DNA of 64,000 nt from Marinococcus luteus_A (GTDB taxonomy: Bacteria; Bacillota; Bacilli; Bacillales; Marinococcaceae). The first letter of the stretch is position 1. Each line of letters starts with the position of its first letter. The stretch lies in the NCBI RefSeq assembly GCF_034497705.1, contig NZ_JAXRUV010000008.1, positions 96,895 to 160,894 of the forward strand, written 5' to 3'. Position numbers and translations under genes: made by a program. Below the pieces are notes generated by a model. It was not told the origin of the DNA. It worked only from the letters and a program-made list of their open reading frames with translations, and ran no database searches. Of the stretch, positions 1 to 7,306 are shown piece after piece.

Positions 1-62
1 TGGGGAAAGTGTGTTCAACAAAAATAACATCACTTTCGGTGAGGTCTCAGGAGGAATACATA

Positions 63-767
63 ATGGCCAGGACTTACAGTCGCAACATCCCGGGAAGCAG
101 AGTACCGATTTTATTTATCGACCTGCAGGGATCAGAAGTACTGCCGCAGGCAGCAGAATCAATGGGGAAGCTGGCTGTGCGCACGAATGGGGAAGAGTGG
201 ACCACGCTCATGCAGCGCGGTCTGCAGAAGGACACGCTTTATTACACAGCATGCAGTGATCTAGATGCGTTTGTACGTCTTCAGGAAGCAAAACGGGCCG
301 GGTCCGCGTGCAGGATTGGTGTGAACCTGCCGGAGCGGCTCCGTCATTTGGTGGATGAATTCATCTGCCAGGATGTGACGTTGCTTCTCGCCGCCGAGCG
401 CGACGAAGAAGACTGGCGCAAGCATTTTATGCGCGCCACGCAGTTTCAGACGTACATCGACCCGGTATTTCAGCCGCAGGTCGTGGAACGGTACCGTCGC
501 ATGAACCAGCTGCAGGAAGAACCACCCGAACAGCAGCTCGAACTCGATGTGCATAAAGCACGCGGCACGCTGTCGGAAGCAGAAATCCGGATTTTGGAAA
601 AAATCCTCGAAGGCAAAAGCAACCGCAAAATTGCCGAGGAATGCTTTCTGGCCGTCGCCACCGTAAATAACCACGTCAGCCACCTGACGAAAAAAATGCA
701 GGCCAACGACCGCACGCATACTATTAAGCGCGCGATTGAAGAAAACTGGGTCGAGTTTATCACGTGA
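63..767 (+). CDS. LuxR-type regulator with degenerate receiver (DegU-like)
   Basis: A 234-residue transcription factor. The C-terminal 65 residues are a LuxR/FixJ helix-turn-helix: they open LSEAEIRILEKILEGKSNRK and continue with a recognition helix around AVATVNNHVSHL. Residues 1-150 resemble a response-regulator receiver in outline, and the stretch leading to YIDPVFQPQVVERYRR is like the DegU linker. No convincing phosphoacceptor Asp or DD acidic pocket is visible, so it is probably not controlled by phosphorylation. The start at 63 is chosen because AGGAGG lies 8 bases upstream; an in-frame ATG at 9 has no such site. It is followed directly by a structured repeat cluster. Target genes are unknown; the position near flagellin and comK suggests a motility or competence role, which is inference only. 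Confidence 0.8.
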   Translation: MARTYSRNIPGSRVPILFIDLQGSEVLPQAAESMGKLAVRTNGEEWTTLMQRGLQKDTLYYTACSDLDAFVRLQEAKRAGSACRIGVNLPERLRHLVDEFICQDVTLLLAAERDEEDWRKHFMRATQFQTYIDPVFQPQVVERYRRMNQLQEEPPEQQLELDVHKARGTLSEAEIRILEKILEGKSNRKIAEECFLAVATVNNHVSHLTKKMQANDRTHTIKRAIEENWVEFIT

Positions 768-770
768 TAG

Positions 771-1148
771 AAAAGCGGAGGTCCGCCGTTCAGGAGTCTC
801 GTACGGCTGAACACGCCCTGCCTGGACTTGTTGTCAAACAAGGAAGGCAGGGCAGGGTCAACGGAACGAGCGACTGCGGACCGAAGCTGGACAGATCGAA
901 AGGCGAAGCCACCCTGAACAGCCGCTCCGGACGGCTGGCGAAAACCTGGATGTAAGCGTCGACAGACGGTGAAGCCAGGGTGCAGCCAATGGACTGGACG
1001 GCTGGGGGGCGTAGCTAGCTATCATGAAAGGTGGAGAGCGTTTGATCACCATCCGGGATGGCTCGAGGCTTTCGGTCGGCTTAAGACGAAGTCGCAAACG
1101 ATCCGAAACAGCGAATGGACCCGGATGGTAACGCTCGGAGCTGGGCAG
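771..1148 (+). repeat. Structured modular repeat cluster R1 (three units)
   Basis: Three adjacent units, each opening with a form of GAAAAGCGGAG and closing near AGCTGGACAG. Unit a (771-894) has closing stem GGTCCGC (780-786) with GCGGACC (876-882), plus internal hairpins GTTCAG/CTGAAC (788-812) and GCCCTGCC/GGCAGGGC (815-853). Unit b (898-1018) has GCCACCC (908-914) facing GGGGGGC (1004-1010). Unit c (1026-1148) has GAGCGTT (1036-1042) with AACGCTC (1130-1136). Related copies lie at 23690-24053 (minus) and 41201-41560 (plus). The cluster starts 3 bases after the stop codon of the upstream gene and runs in its orientation. No protein is expected from it. Confidence 0.8.
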
Positions 1149-1157
1149 CGAAAATTT

Positions 1158-1199
1158 GCCGCTTGAGTCTAAGTTAAATAACCCGAGGGTTCAAGCGGC
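1158..1199 (+). other. Inverted repeat, 9 bp stem
   Basis: GCCGCTTGA (1158-1166) is perfectly complementary to TCAAGCGGC (1191-1199) with a 24-base loop. It follows repeat cluster R1 and has no T-run, so it is not an ordinary terminator. It may be a further diverged unit of the repeat. Confidence 0.5.
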
Positions 1200-1216
1200 G
1201 GAATTCACGCAACAAA

Positions 1217-1253
1217 AATGCCATGCTTTATAACTTAGCACGGCATTATTTTT
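1217..1253 (+). terminator. Rho-independent terminator
   Basis: AATGCC-A-TGCT pairs with AGCA-C-GGCATT and is followed by ATTTTT. It is the first convincing plus-strand terminator after the LuxR-type gene and its repeat cluster. Confidence 0.6.
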
Positions 1254-1375
1254 AGTATTATTAGCGAACATGCTAATGCAGCCTTGAAACTACTTCTTAG
1301 GATTATAGCATCGTAGCTAGACAGCAACGTCGCTGAACTTTTTAGGCATTATACTTTTCTAACCAAGCAAACATC

Positions 1376-1415
1376 AACAGAGCGGGAGCCCCTATACTCC
1401 TTGCTCTGTTTTTTT
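1376..1415 (+). terminator. Terminator-like hairpin
   Basis: AACAGAGC (1376-1383) pairs with GCTCTGTT (1403-1410), with extra GGAG/CTCC pairing inside, followed by a T-run. The T-run is on the plus strand, facing the 3' end of the minus-strand comK-like gene. It would protect comK from plus-strand read-through. Confidence 0.55.
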
Positions 1416-1420
1416 GCTTT

Positions 1421-1888
1421 TTAAGCGGTAAACATGCTCTGGCAGTGGCCAGTGCGAAACAGCTGCTGCTGGATCATAAAGGTACTCGCTTTTGTCGGGA
1501 GCGACGTACCGTCGGTAAACTGGATTAATGTGCCGTCATCCGAAGTAACAAACTGTCCGGGTTGCACATGGTTATAAAAAATCCATATGTTTTCCGGATC
1601 GCGCAGCGATGAAATCGGAAACGCATAAATACCTTCTGATGGATTCACCGGAACTGGCAGCTTTTTTCGGATATGTAAGTAATGCTTTACCGCTTCGCTA
1701 CGTCCTTCGAAAGAAGATCCTCCCCGTAAGCATCCTCGTTTAATAATAGCGGTGGGCGTACACGAAGCTGGAATACGGGCCCCATCCTTTTCCCATATAA
1801 TACTTTTTGCCTCTCCTTCAAAATTTGGCACAATCGCCATCGTATTTTCGTTTACCTCATACTCATCTAGTATTATTGTCTTCTGCAT
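1421..1888 (-). CDS. comK: ComK-family competence transcription factor, short form
   Basis: A 155-residue protein. It has ComK landmarks: an ...YEVN.NTMAIVP start, an IIKRGC..GGSSFEGR core, a PV.VNP..GIYAFP segment, and a late FRTGHC segment matching the YRTAW region of B. subtilis ComK. ComK binds AT-rich boxes as a tetramer and switches on DNA uptake genes. B. subtilis ComK is 192 residues; this one ends shortly after the RTG motif and lacks the C-terminal region that carries the MecA-recognised FMLYPK signal in B. subtilis. AGAGGTG precedes the start. It is convergent with the LuxR-type gene and divergent from the flagellin genes. Whether it is the only comK in the genome cannot be told from here. 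Confidence 0.8.
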   Translation of the reverse strand: MQKTIILDEYEVNENTMAIVPNFEGEAKSIIWEKDGARIPASCTPTAIIKRGCLRGGSSFEGRSEAVKHYLHIRKKLPVPVNPSEGIYAFPISSLRDPENIWIFYNHVQPGQFVTSDDGTLIQFTDGTSLPTKASTFMIQQQLFRTGHCQSMFTA

Positions 1889-2024
1889 ATTTAAACACCT
1901 CTGTTCAATTATTTTCCCAACTGCTCTGATCCATAAATAAGTATACGAATGCTATGTGAAAATAACTAGTACTTTTTGCATAATATAACTAAAAGAATAT
2001 TTTTAAGAAATTTATAGAAAAAGC

Positions 2025-2051
2025 TAAAGCTTTCTTTTAAGCAGACGATAT
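2025..2051 (+). promoter_or_regulatory. Sigma-D flagellar promoter of first flagellin
   Basis: TAAA (2025-2028), a 15-base spacer and GACGATAT (2044-2051) match the sigma-D consensus TAAA-N15-GCCGATAT with one mismatch. It predicts a leader of about 100 bases. Confidence 0.85.
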
Positions 2052-2113
2052 TATGTTTAGCGAGAAAGTTTATGAAAAAAGAGGCCTCTTACATGATTAA
2101 CATGATCGCGCTG

Positions 2114-2131
2114 TTTTACAAGGATGTAAAA
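2114..2131 (+). promoter_or_regulatory. CsrA-type binding hairpin in flagellin leader
   Basis: TTTTACA and TGTAAAA form a perfect 7-bp stem presenting AGGA in the loop. ACAAGGATGT matches the CsrA/RsmA consensus core. A second GGA is the Shine-Dalgarno sequence (TGGAGGA), so a CsrA dimer could bridge both and block translation, as known for B. subtilis hag. Confidence 0.75.
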
Positions 2132-2156
2132 TACATTATTTCATGGAGGAAATAAA

Positions 2157-3341
2157 ATGATCATTAATCATAACTTAGGTGCAATGAATGCTCATCGTCA
2201 ATTAGGTGCCAACCAAAACAACATGAGTGATTCTATGGAGAAGCTCTCATCCGGTCTTCGGATTAACCGGGCTGGGGATGATGCAGCTGGTCTTGCAATC
2301 AGTGAAAAAATGCGCGGGCAAATCCGTGGTTTGGAACAAGCGAACCGTAATGCACAAGACGGTGTATCTATGATTCAAACTGCGGAAGGTGCTTTGAATG
2401 AAACGCATGATATTCTGCAACGGATGCGTGAGTTGGCAACCCAGGCAGCAAACGACACAAATACGGAAACAGATCGAAATGAAATCCAGAAAGAAGTAAA
2501 CTCCTTAACGTCCGAAATTAACCGTATTGGTAATACCACAGAATTTAACACACAAAAACTTCTTAATGGTGAAAAAGATTCTTCTACGACTGGATCAGCA
2601 GCTAGTTTAACATTCGATTTAGCTGATATGGATGGTGGAGATGTAGAAGTATTAGGCCAAACAGTGGCCTTTGATACTGACGAAGATACTACTGCTACAG
2701 CTATTAAAACAGCTATCGATGGCGATACAGATTTGAGTGCGAAATACGATGTTTCGGTTACAAATAGCGAAGTTACGATCACAAACAAAACAAACGAAGC
2801 CGATGCTGAGTTATCAGCTGACCTTTCGGGAGCTACGAATGTCGCAGACGATACGACAACCAAGACCGATGGAGCTGAAGACGGAGCTGAAATTAAATAT
2901 CAAATTGGAGCGAACCAAAATCAAAGCCTTTCTTTAAATATTTCTGATATGAGAGCTGCAGCCCTAGATATTACTACCACAGGTACTGATGAAAAATTAG
3001 GTGTAACAAACGGTACGAATAGTACTGTTACAGAACAAGCACTCGATCTTTCTACGCACGATAAAGCTTCAGAAGCTATTACTAAAATCCAGTCAGCAAT
3101 TGATACAGTCTCCGCTGAACGTTCTCAACTGGGTGCAAACCAAAATCGTTTAGAGCATACGATCAATAACCTAGGAACTTCGGCAGAGAACTTGCAGTCC
3201 GCTGAATCTCGAATCCGTGATGTAGACATGGCGAAAGAAATGATGAATATGACTAAAAATAATATCCTTTCCCAGGCTTCCCAGTCGATGCTCGCCCAGG
3301 CGAATCAGCAGCCACAATCTGTATTGCAGCTTTTACAATAA
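2157..3341 (+). CDS. hag: Flagellin (first copy)
   Basis: A 394-residue filament subunit exported by the flagellar type III system and capped by FliD. Residues 1-140 are the conserved D0/D1 N-terminal helices (INHNLGAMNAHRQLG, SSGLRINRAGDDAAGLAISE, AQDGVSMIQTAEGALNE). The last 90 residues are the matching C-terminal helices, ending LAQANQQPQSVLQLLQ. The middle, about residues 145-300, is a threonine- and aspartate-rich surface domain with very few basic residues, as in salt-adapted flagellins. TGGAGGA precedes the start. It has its own sigma-D promoter, CsrA-type hairpin and terminator, so it is monocistronic. It is close in both ends to the copy at 3522 but differs completely in the middle. 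Confidence 0.95.
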   Translation: MIINHNLGAMNAHRQLGANQNNMSDSMEKLSSGLRINRAGDDAAGLAISEKMRGQIRGLEQANRNAQDGVSMIQTAEGALNETHDILQRMRELATQAANDTNTETDRNEIQKEVNSLTSEINRIGNTTEFNTQKLLNGEKDSSTTGSAASLTFDLADMDGGDVEVLGQTVAFDTDEDTTATAIKTAIDGDTDLSAKYDVSVTNSEVTITNKTNEADAELSADLSGATNVADDTTTKTDGAEDGAEIKYQIGANQNQSLSLNISDMRAAALDITTTGTDEKLGVTNGTNSTVTEQALDLSTHDKASEAITKIQSAIDTVSAERSQLGANQNRLEHTINNLGTSAENLQSAESRIRDVDMAKEMMNMTKNNILSQASQSMLAQANQQPQSVLQLLQ

Positions 3342-3360
3342 AATTTAATATAATATTGCT

Positions 3361-3392
3361 AATCCCTTGTCTATCAATGACAAGGGATTTTT
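3361..3392 (+). terminator. Terminator of first flagellin gene
   Basis: AATCCCTTGT pairs perfectly with ACAAGGGATT around a 9-base loop, followed by T-run. It separates the two flagellin genes into independent units. Confidence 0.85.
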
Positions 3393-3417
3393 GTGGTTAG
3401 AAAATAAATATTTTTAT

Positions 3418-3444
3418 TAAACATGTGATATCAACTGTCGATAT
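3418..3444 (+). promoter_or_regulatory. Sigma-D promoter of second flagellin
   Basis: TAAA (3418-3421), a spacer of exactly 15, and GTCGATAT (3437-3444) give a near-consensus sigma-D promoter. The same arrangement is seen upstream of the first flagellin gene. Confidence 0.85.
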
Positions 3445-3478
3445 TAGGTGTGTAAGAGACAAAAAATAGTCTTTTACA

Positions 3479-3494
3479 TTCACAAGGATGTGGA
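3479..3494 (+). promoter_or_regulatory. CsrA-type binding hairpin, second flagellin leader
   Basis: TTCACA and TGTGGA form a 6-bp stem (one G.T pair) with AGGA in the loop. It contains ACAAGGATGT, as in the first flagellin leader, although flanking stem bases differ. The paired change of flanks with a constant loop supports selection for the hairpin. Confidence 0.7.
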
Positions 3495-3521
3495 TAGATT
3501 TTAAATTCAAGGAGGAAAAAC

Positions 3522-4715
3522 ATGATTATTAACAACAACATTGGAGCAATGAACGCCCATCGCCAAATGGGGGCCAATCAGGAAGCTCAAGGGAATTCCA
3601 TGGAGAAACTCTCCTCAGGCTTACGAATTAACCGTGCAGGAGATGACGCTGCAGGACTTGCAATTAGCGAGAAAATGCGTGGGCAAATCCGAGGTTTGGA
3701 ACAGGCAGATCGAAATGCTCAGGACGGCGTTTCCATGATTCAAACAGCTGAGGGAGCTCTGAATGAATCGCATAGTATTTTACAGCGTATGCGAGAACTT
3801 TCTGTACAGTCTGCAAATGATACAAACACAGAATCAGATCGCCAGGAACTACAAAAAGAATTTGATCAATTAGGAGAAGAAATTGATCGGATTTCGGGTC
3901 AAACTGAATTCAATACTCAAAAATTATTATCTGGTGGAGAAAAATCTGTTATTACTGATACTGCCTCAGCTCAAGAAGGAGAACTAAGCGTAGAGTCGGG
4001 AATAATGCCAGGGGATGTCAATTTAGAACAAACGAACACATATGCGTCTGATGACACTCTTGAGAGTGTAGAATTTACAATCGATGACGGGAATGGTTCT
4101 AAATCTGTTTCGATTGATGCAGCCGATGTAGGGGGAACCGATGACGGAGCCGCTGTTGAACTGAATGGGGTTTCTTATAGAATCGACGCTAGTGGTGTGG
4201 ATACCAGCGATGGGACTGAAGGAGAAACGGATGTAGGTAACGATGATTTTTCTGAAGACAGTAAAACAGGTATTCAGGACGCCTCTTTCACTTTTCAGAT
4301 AGGCGCTAACGATGATCAAAATATTGAATTGTCAATTAACAAAATGTCTACAGATTCTTTAGGGGCAAATGGAAATGAAATTAGTGAACTTGTATCTGAT
4401 GAAGGAGAAACTAATGGGGCTTTAACAAGCCAAGAAAGTGCTAATAAAGCGATTGAAAGTTTAGATGCAGCTATTCAACAAGTGTCTGCAGAACGTTCTC
4501 AATTGGGTGCAAGCCAAAATCGCTTAGAGCACACTATTAACAATCTTGGCACATCAGCTGAAAACCTTCAGTCTGCAGAGTCTCGTATTCGTGACGTAGA
4601 TATGGCGAAAGAAATGATGGACAACACAAAAAATAACATTCTTTCCCAGGCTTCCCAATCTATGCTTGCGCAGGCTAACCAACAACCACAGCAAGTGCTT
4701 CAATTGCTACAATAA
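3522..4715 (+). CDS. Flagellin (second copy)
   Basis: A 397-residue flagellin paralogue. The N-terminal 140 and C-terminal 90 residues are nearly the same as in the copy at 2157, ending LAQANQQPQQVLQLLQ. The central surface domain, about residues 145-305, is unrelated in sequence and even more acidic (many D, E, S, G; almost no K or R). AAGGAGG precedes the start. The gene has its own sigma-D promoter, CsrA hairpin and terminator. It could build a mixed filament or allow antigenic or salt-dependent switching; which copy is the major subunit cannot be judged from sequence. Confidence 0.95.
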   Translation: MIINNNIGAMNAHRQMGANQEAQGNSMEKLSSGLRINRAGDDAAGLAISEKMRGQIRGLEQADRNAQDGVSMIQTAEGALNESHSILQRMRELSVQSANDTNTESDRQELQKEFDQLGEEIDRISGQTEFNTQKLLSGGEKSVITDTASAQEGELSVESGIMPGDVNLEQTNTYASDDTLESVEFTIDDGNGSKSVSIDAADVGGTDDGAAVELNGVSYRIDASGVDTSDGTEGETDVGNDDFSEDSKTGIQDASFTFQIGANDDQNIELSINKMSTDSLGANGNEISELVSDEGETNGALTSQESANKAIESLDAAIQQVSAERSQLGASQNRLEHTINNLGTSAENLQSAESRIRDVDMAKEMMDNTKNNILSQASQSMLAQANQQPQQVLQLLQ

Positions 4716-4732
4716 AACTTATTTTTATCGGA

Positions 4733-4765
4733 GAGGTTCTAGTGTTAAAGCTGGAGCCTCTTTTT
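4733..4765 (+). terminator. Terminator of second flagellin gene
   Basis: AGAGGTTC (4733-4740) pairs with GAGCCTCT (4754-4761), one G.T pair, followed by TTTT. Confidence 0.75.
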
Positions 4766-4969
4766 ACATAATCGTTTAATTTTTATACGTAAAAAGTATT
4801 GATCAAATGTAAGGGCAAGTTTATGTAGAGCAAATACAGAACTGCTAGCAGAGAGTTTTTTAGATTTTGATGGTTCTTTTCCTATTGATAAGTAAGTCAT
4901 TGGTGTCTTTCTATTGGGGGCTAAACAAAACTATTGAATTAGAATTAAAAACTTTTTTATAAAAAGGTT

Positions 4970-6697
4970 GTGATTAGGGTGTTTGAGGTACTTATTTTTA
5001 TTGTACTAGCAGGGGCAGGGGGGTATTGCGTCTGGAGGTACTGGCGGGAAAAGAGGTATTCTAACAATATTGCAGCTATTCTGCCAGCTGAATCACAATT
5101 GCGAATGGAAATCCCGATAAATAATGTGAACAATAAACAGATAAACCAATCGTCTATACCGAAGTTCATCCACGGATGGAAAGAGGCAGCAGGAATAGGA
5201 GTCGTTGGTTCTGCTCCGTCTATGTATTATTTTTCACAGATTGATCCGACGGTTATGGATGCTTTGGATTTCGCTTTTGCAGAAGATTTATCAAACTTTA
5301 ATACGCTAGTGGATCATATCGACGATAAATACTTTGATGTGTTAAATACGTCGGGGGCAGAGGGATGGATGACGAGGTTTGAAGGATACGTCATGGAAAT
5401 GCATTCAGTAGATGTGCTGGAAAATATGGGGTACGAGGTGGAATTGCCAGAGACAGCAAACCAGGAAGGCTGGGATGTGCTTCTGGATGGTGAACCTTGG
5501 CAAATAAAAGGTGGCCAGTCTCCTGAAGTGATTGCCGAACATTTCGAAAAGTACCCCGATATTCCTGTGATCACCAATGCTGATTTAGGGGCTCATTATG
5601 AAGGGTATGACAATGTGATGGTACTGGATGATGTTTCTGCTGAAACAATACAAGAAATAGCGGGGGAGAGCTTGAATGCTGTGAACCAGCTTGATTCTAC
5701 AATGGGAGCGGGCATCCCGGTAGTGAGTCTAATTATCTCGACTTACCGGGAAGTGAAACTTCATAACCAGAATAAAACGGACTTGGGAGCATCTGTGAAA
5801 AATGTAGGGCTTGATGTTGCAGGCGTTGGTGTTGGCGGTTTCGCCGGAGCGCTAATAGGGGCGTTTATAGGTGGTTTTGGAGGTTCTTTTGGCTTTATGG
5901 TTGGAGGACTTATCGGAGGTATAGTTGGTGCTGTTGTTGGGAAATCAGGGTCGAACGCTGTGAAGGAAATCGCTATGAAAGAGGCGTTTCATGACTATGA
6001 ATGTAAAGTTAACAAAGCTCAGTATTTGTTGGCTCGAGAACAGGAAAAGGCCCAGTCAACTCTAAAGGAAATGGTTGCCGGGGTAAATCAAGATTTGAAC
6101 CAGGCAAATGAAAAGCTTCAGGAAGTATATAAGCAAAAATTTGAGCATCAAAAAATTCACGTTGTAGAAAAACAGCGCTTATTCCTGGAAGAAGTCCCTA
6201 CTGTTTTAAGATCCATTAAACAGGAGCTTTATGAAATAGAAAGAAAATTGGATGAAGAATATGAAAGACCGTCTTTTCTAAAGAGGATGATTTGTCCGAG
6301 CTATGAAGACGTAGCTTACAGGAAAACAAAATTATGGTTTAAAGAACGTTATAGGATTCTGGATAGAGCGCTGACAAAGTTTTCAGAGGAAAAATGGAAG
6401 CAAGACATGCAGGGGACATATGCTGAAGCTATTGAATTTTTTAAGTATTATGAGGTGAATTCACAAAACTTAGAAAAAATCCTGGAGAGTACTATTCAAG
6501 AAGCAGAGAAAGCAGATAGTAACCGGGACAAAATGAAGAAAGACTTCTACCTTCATGTATTACAAGCAGAAGAGACAATCAGGCAGAAAGCAAAACAGTC
6601 ATTTGAGACATTAGCTGAAAAAGCTGTAATAGAAAAACAGCGAATCAGTAAAGCTTACGATAACTATATGTACGAGCGGGGGAAACTAGGGCGTTAA
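4970..6697 (+). CDS. Membrane protein with nuclease-like motif, glycine zipper and coiled coil
   Basis: A 575-residue protein of no family I can name. Residues 5-24 form an N-terminal membrane anchor. Residues 130-235 resemble a PD-(D/E)XK-type fold in motif order: a helix with E138 and E143, then GYEVELPE, then GWDVLLDGEPWQIKGG giving D169 and Q178-x-K180, then a beta strand PDIPVITNADL. Residues 281-325 are a glycine-zipper hairpin (repeated GxxxG), likely inserting into membrane. Residues 335-575 are charged and predicted coiled coil. It begins with GTG preceded by AAAAAGG. It lies alone between the flagellin and yjfB-flaG units with no clear sigma-D promoter. Nuclease activity is inference; the domain could instead be a structural remnant. 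Confidence 0.65.
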   Translation: MIRVFEVLIFIVLAGAGGYCVWRYWREKRYSNNIAAILPAESQLRMEIPINNVNNKQINQSSIPKFIHGWKEAAGIGVVGSAPSMYYFSQIDPTVMDALDFAFAEDLSNFNTLVDHIDDKYFDVLNTSGAEGWMTRFEGYVMEMHSVDVLENMGYEVELPETANQEGWDVLLDGEPWQIKGGQSPEVIAEHFEKYPDIPVITNADLGAHYEGYDNVMVLDDVSAETIQEIAGESLNAVNQLDSTMGAGIPVVSLIISTYREVKLHNQNKTDLGASVKNVGLDVAGVGVGGFAGALIGAFIGGFGGSFGFMVGGLIGGIVGAVVGKSGSNAVKEIAMKEAFHDYECKVNKAQYLLAREQEKAQSTLKEMVAGVNQDLNQANEKLQEVYKQKFEHQKIHVVEKQRLFLEEVPTVLRSIKQELYEIERKLDEEYERPSFLKRMICPSYEDVAYRKTKLWFKERYRILDRALTKFSEEKWKQDMQGTYAEAIEFFKYYEVNSQNLEKILESTIQEAEKADSNRDKMKKDFYLHVLQAEETIRQKAKQSFETLAEKAVIEKQRISKAYDNYMYERGKLGR

Positions 6698-6789
6698 TAA
6701 TTATAAATTTATGTTTGTAAACTTATTATATGAGATTTGTAGATTTACGACGATAGAATATTAAATAAAATTCAGAAAGCAGGTATCCC

Positions 6790-7161
6790 ATGGAAAACTA
6801 TCTAGATGTCATGAAACAAAACCTGGGCATTACCGAAACAATGTTAGAAGGTTTGATCTATGTTCAAAAACAACTCAGCAAAAGAAGTTATCCCGAAGCG
6901 GTTCAGCTTATGGAAGATATAATTCTTAGCTTCACTGCGGTAGAACGATCATCACGATCGGTACTAAGAAATATCGAAAACACTGAGGTGGCAGAGAAAT
7001 ACTTCACCAACGTTTGCGCGAATTTAGATTTAGTCGTCACTCATTTAGAAAGCCGCTCCTACGCCAAACTTCAGGAAGTTTTCCAATTTACCTTAATTCC
7101 TAACATTAAGAAACTGCAACGTGAGCTGGAGCGGCACTTCCAGCCATACGTATTATCTTAA
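6790..7161 (+). CDS. Small helical protein of unknown function
   Basis: 123 residues, predicted all alpha-helical, without signal peptide or membrane segment. It starts MENYLDVMKQNLGITETML and contains a SYPEAVQLMEDIILSFTAVE segment typical of small helical-bundle proteins. A modest AAGCAGGT lies upstream of the start. The position between flagellin and flaG units suggests a link to motility, perhaps chaperone-like in shape, but I do not recognise the family. Confidence 0.6.
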   Translation: MENYLDVMKQNLGITETMLEGLIYVQKQLSKRSYPEAVQLMEDIILSFTAVERSSRSVLRNIENTEVAEKYFTNVCANLDLVVTHLESRSYAKLQEVFQFTLIPNIKKLQRELERHFQPYVLS

Positions 7162-7165
7162 ACAC

Positions 7166-7192
7166 TACACTCCTGCGAATTTTTGCCGATAC
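7166..7192 (+). promoter_or_regulatory. Sigma-D promoter upstream of yjfB-flaG
   Basis: TACA (7166-7169), 15-base spacer, GCCGATAC (7185-7192): three of four and seven of eight matches to the sigma-D consensus. Transcription would start near 7199 and meet the hairpin at 7238-7264 before yjfB. Confidence 0.65.
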
Positions 7193-7237
7193 TATAAACA
7201 ACTGAGGCACTTTCACCCAACATGAGCATACATCCAG

Positions 7238-7264
7238 AGGTTCCGGCGTCCCGGGGCCTTTTTT
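7238..7264 (+). terminator. Terminator-like hairpin in yjfB leader
   Basis: A 9-bp stem (AGGTTCCGG with CCGGGGCCT, two G.T pairs, loop CGTC) followed by six T. It lies between the sigma-D promoter at 7166 and the yjfB reading frame. It either ends an upstream transcript or attenuates yjfB-flaG. Confidence 0.65.
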
Positions 7265-7306
7265 ATACTTTTATGGAAGGGAGGTGATGGTATCGATGTC
7301 GGCAGT

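Noticed and set aside
764..1166. Reading frames inside repeat cluster R1
   Set aside because: They follow the repeat structure, differ between copies and have no start signals; the sequence behaves like RNA.
6698..6789. GACGATAG upstream of the 123-residue protein as a sigma-D promoter
   Set aside because: No TAAA-like -35 at 14-16 base spacing.
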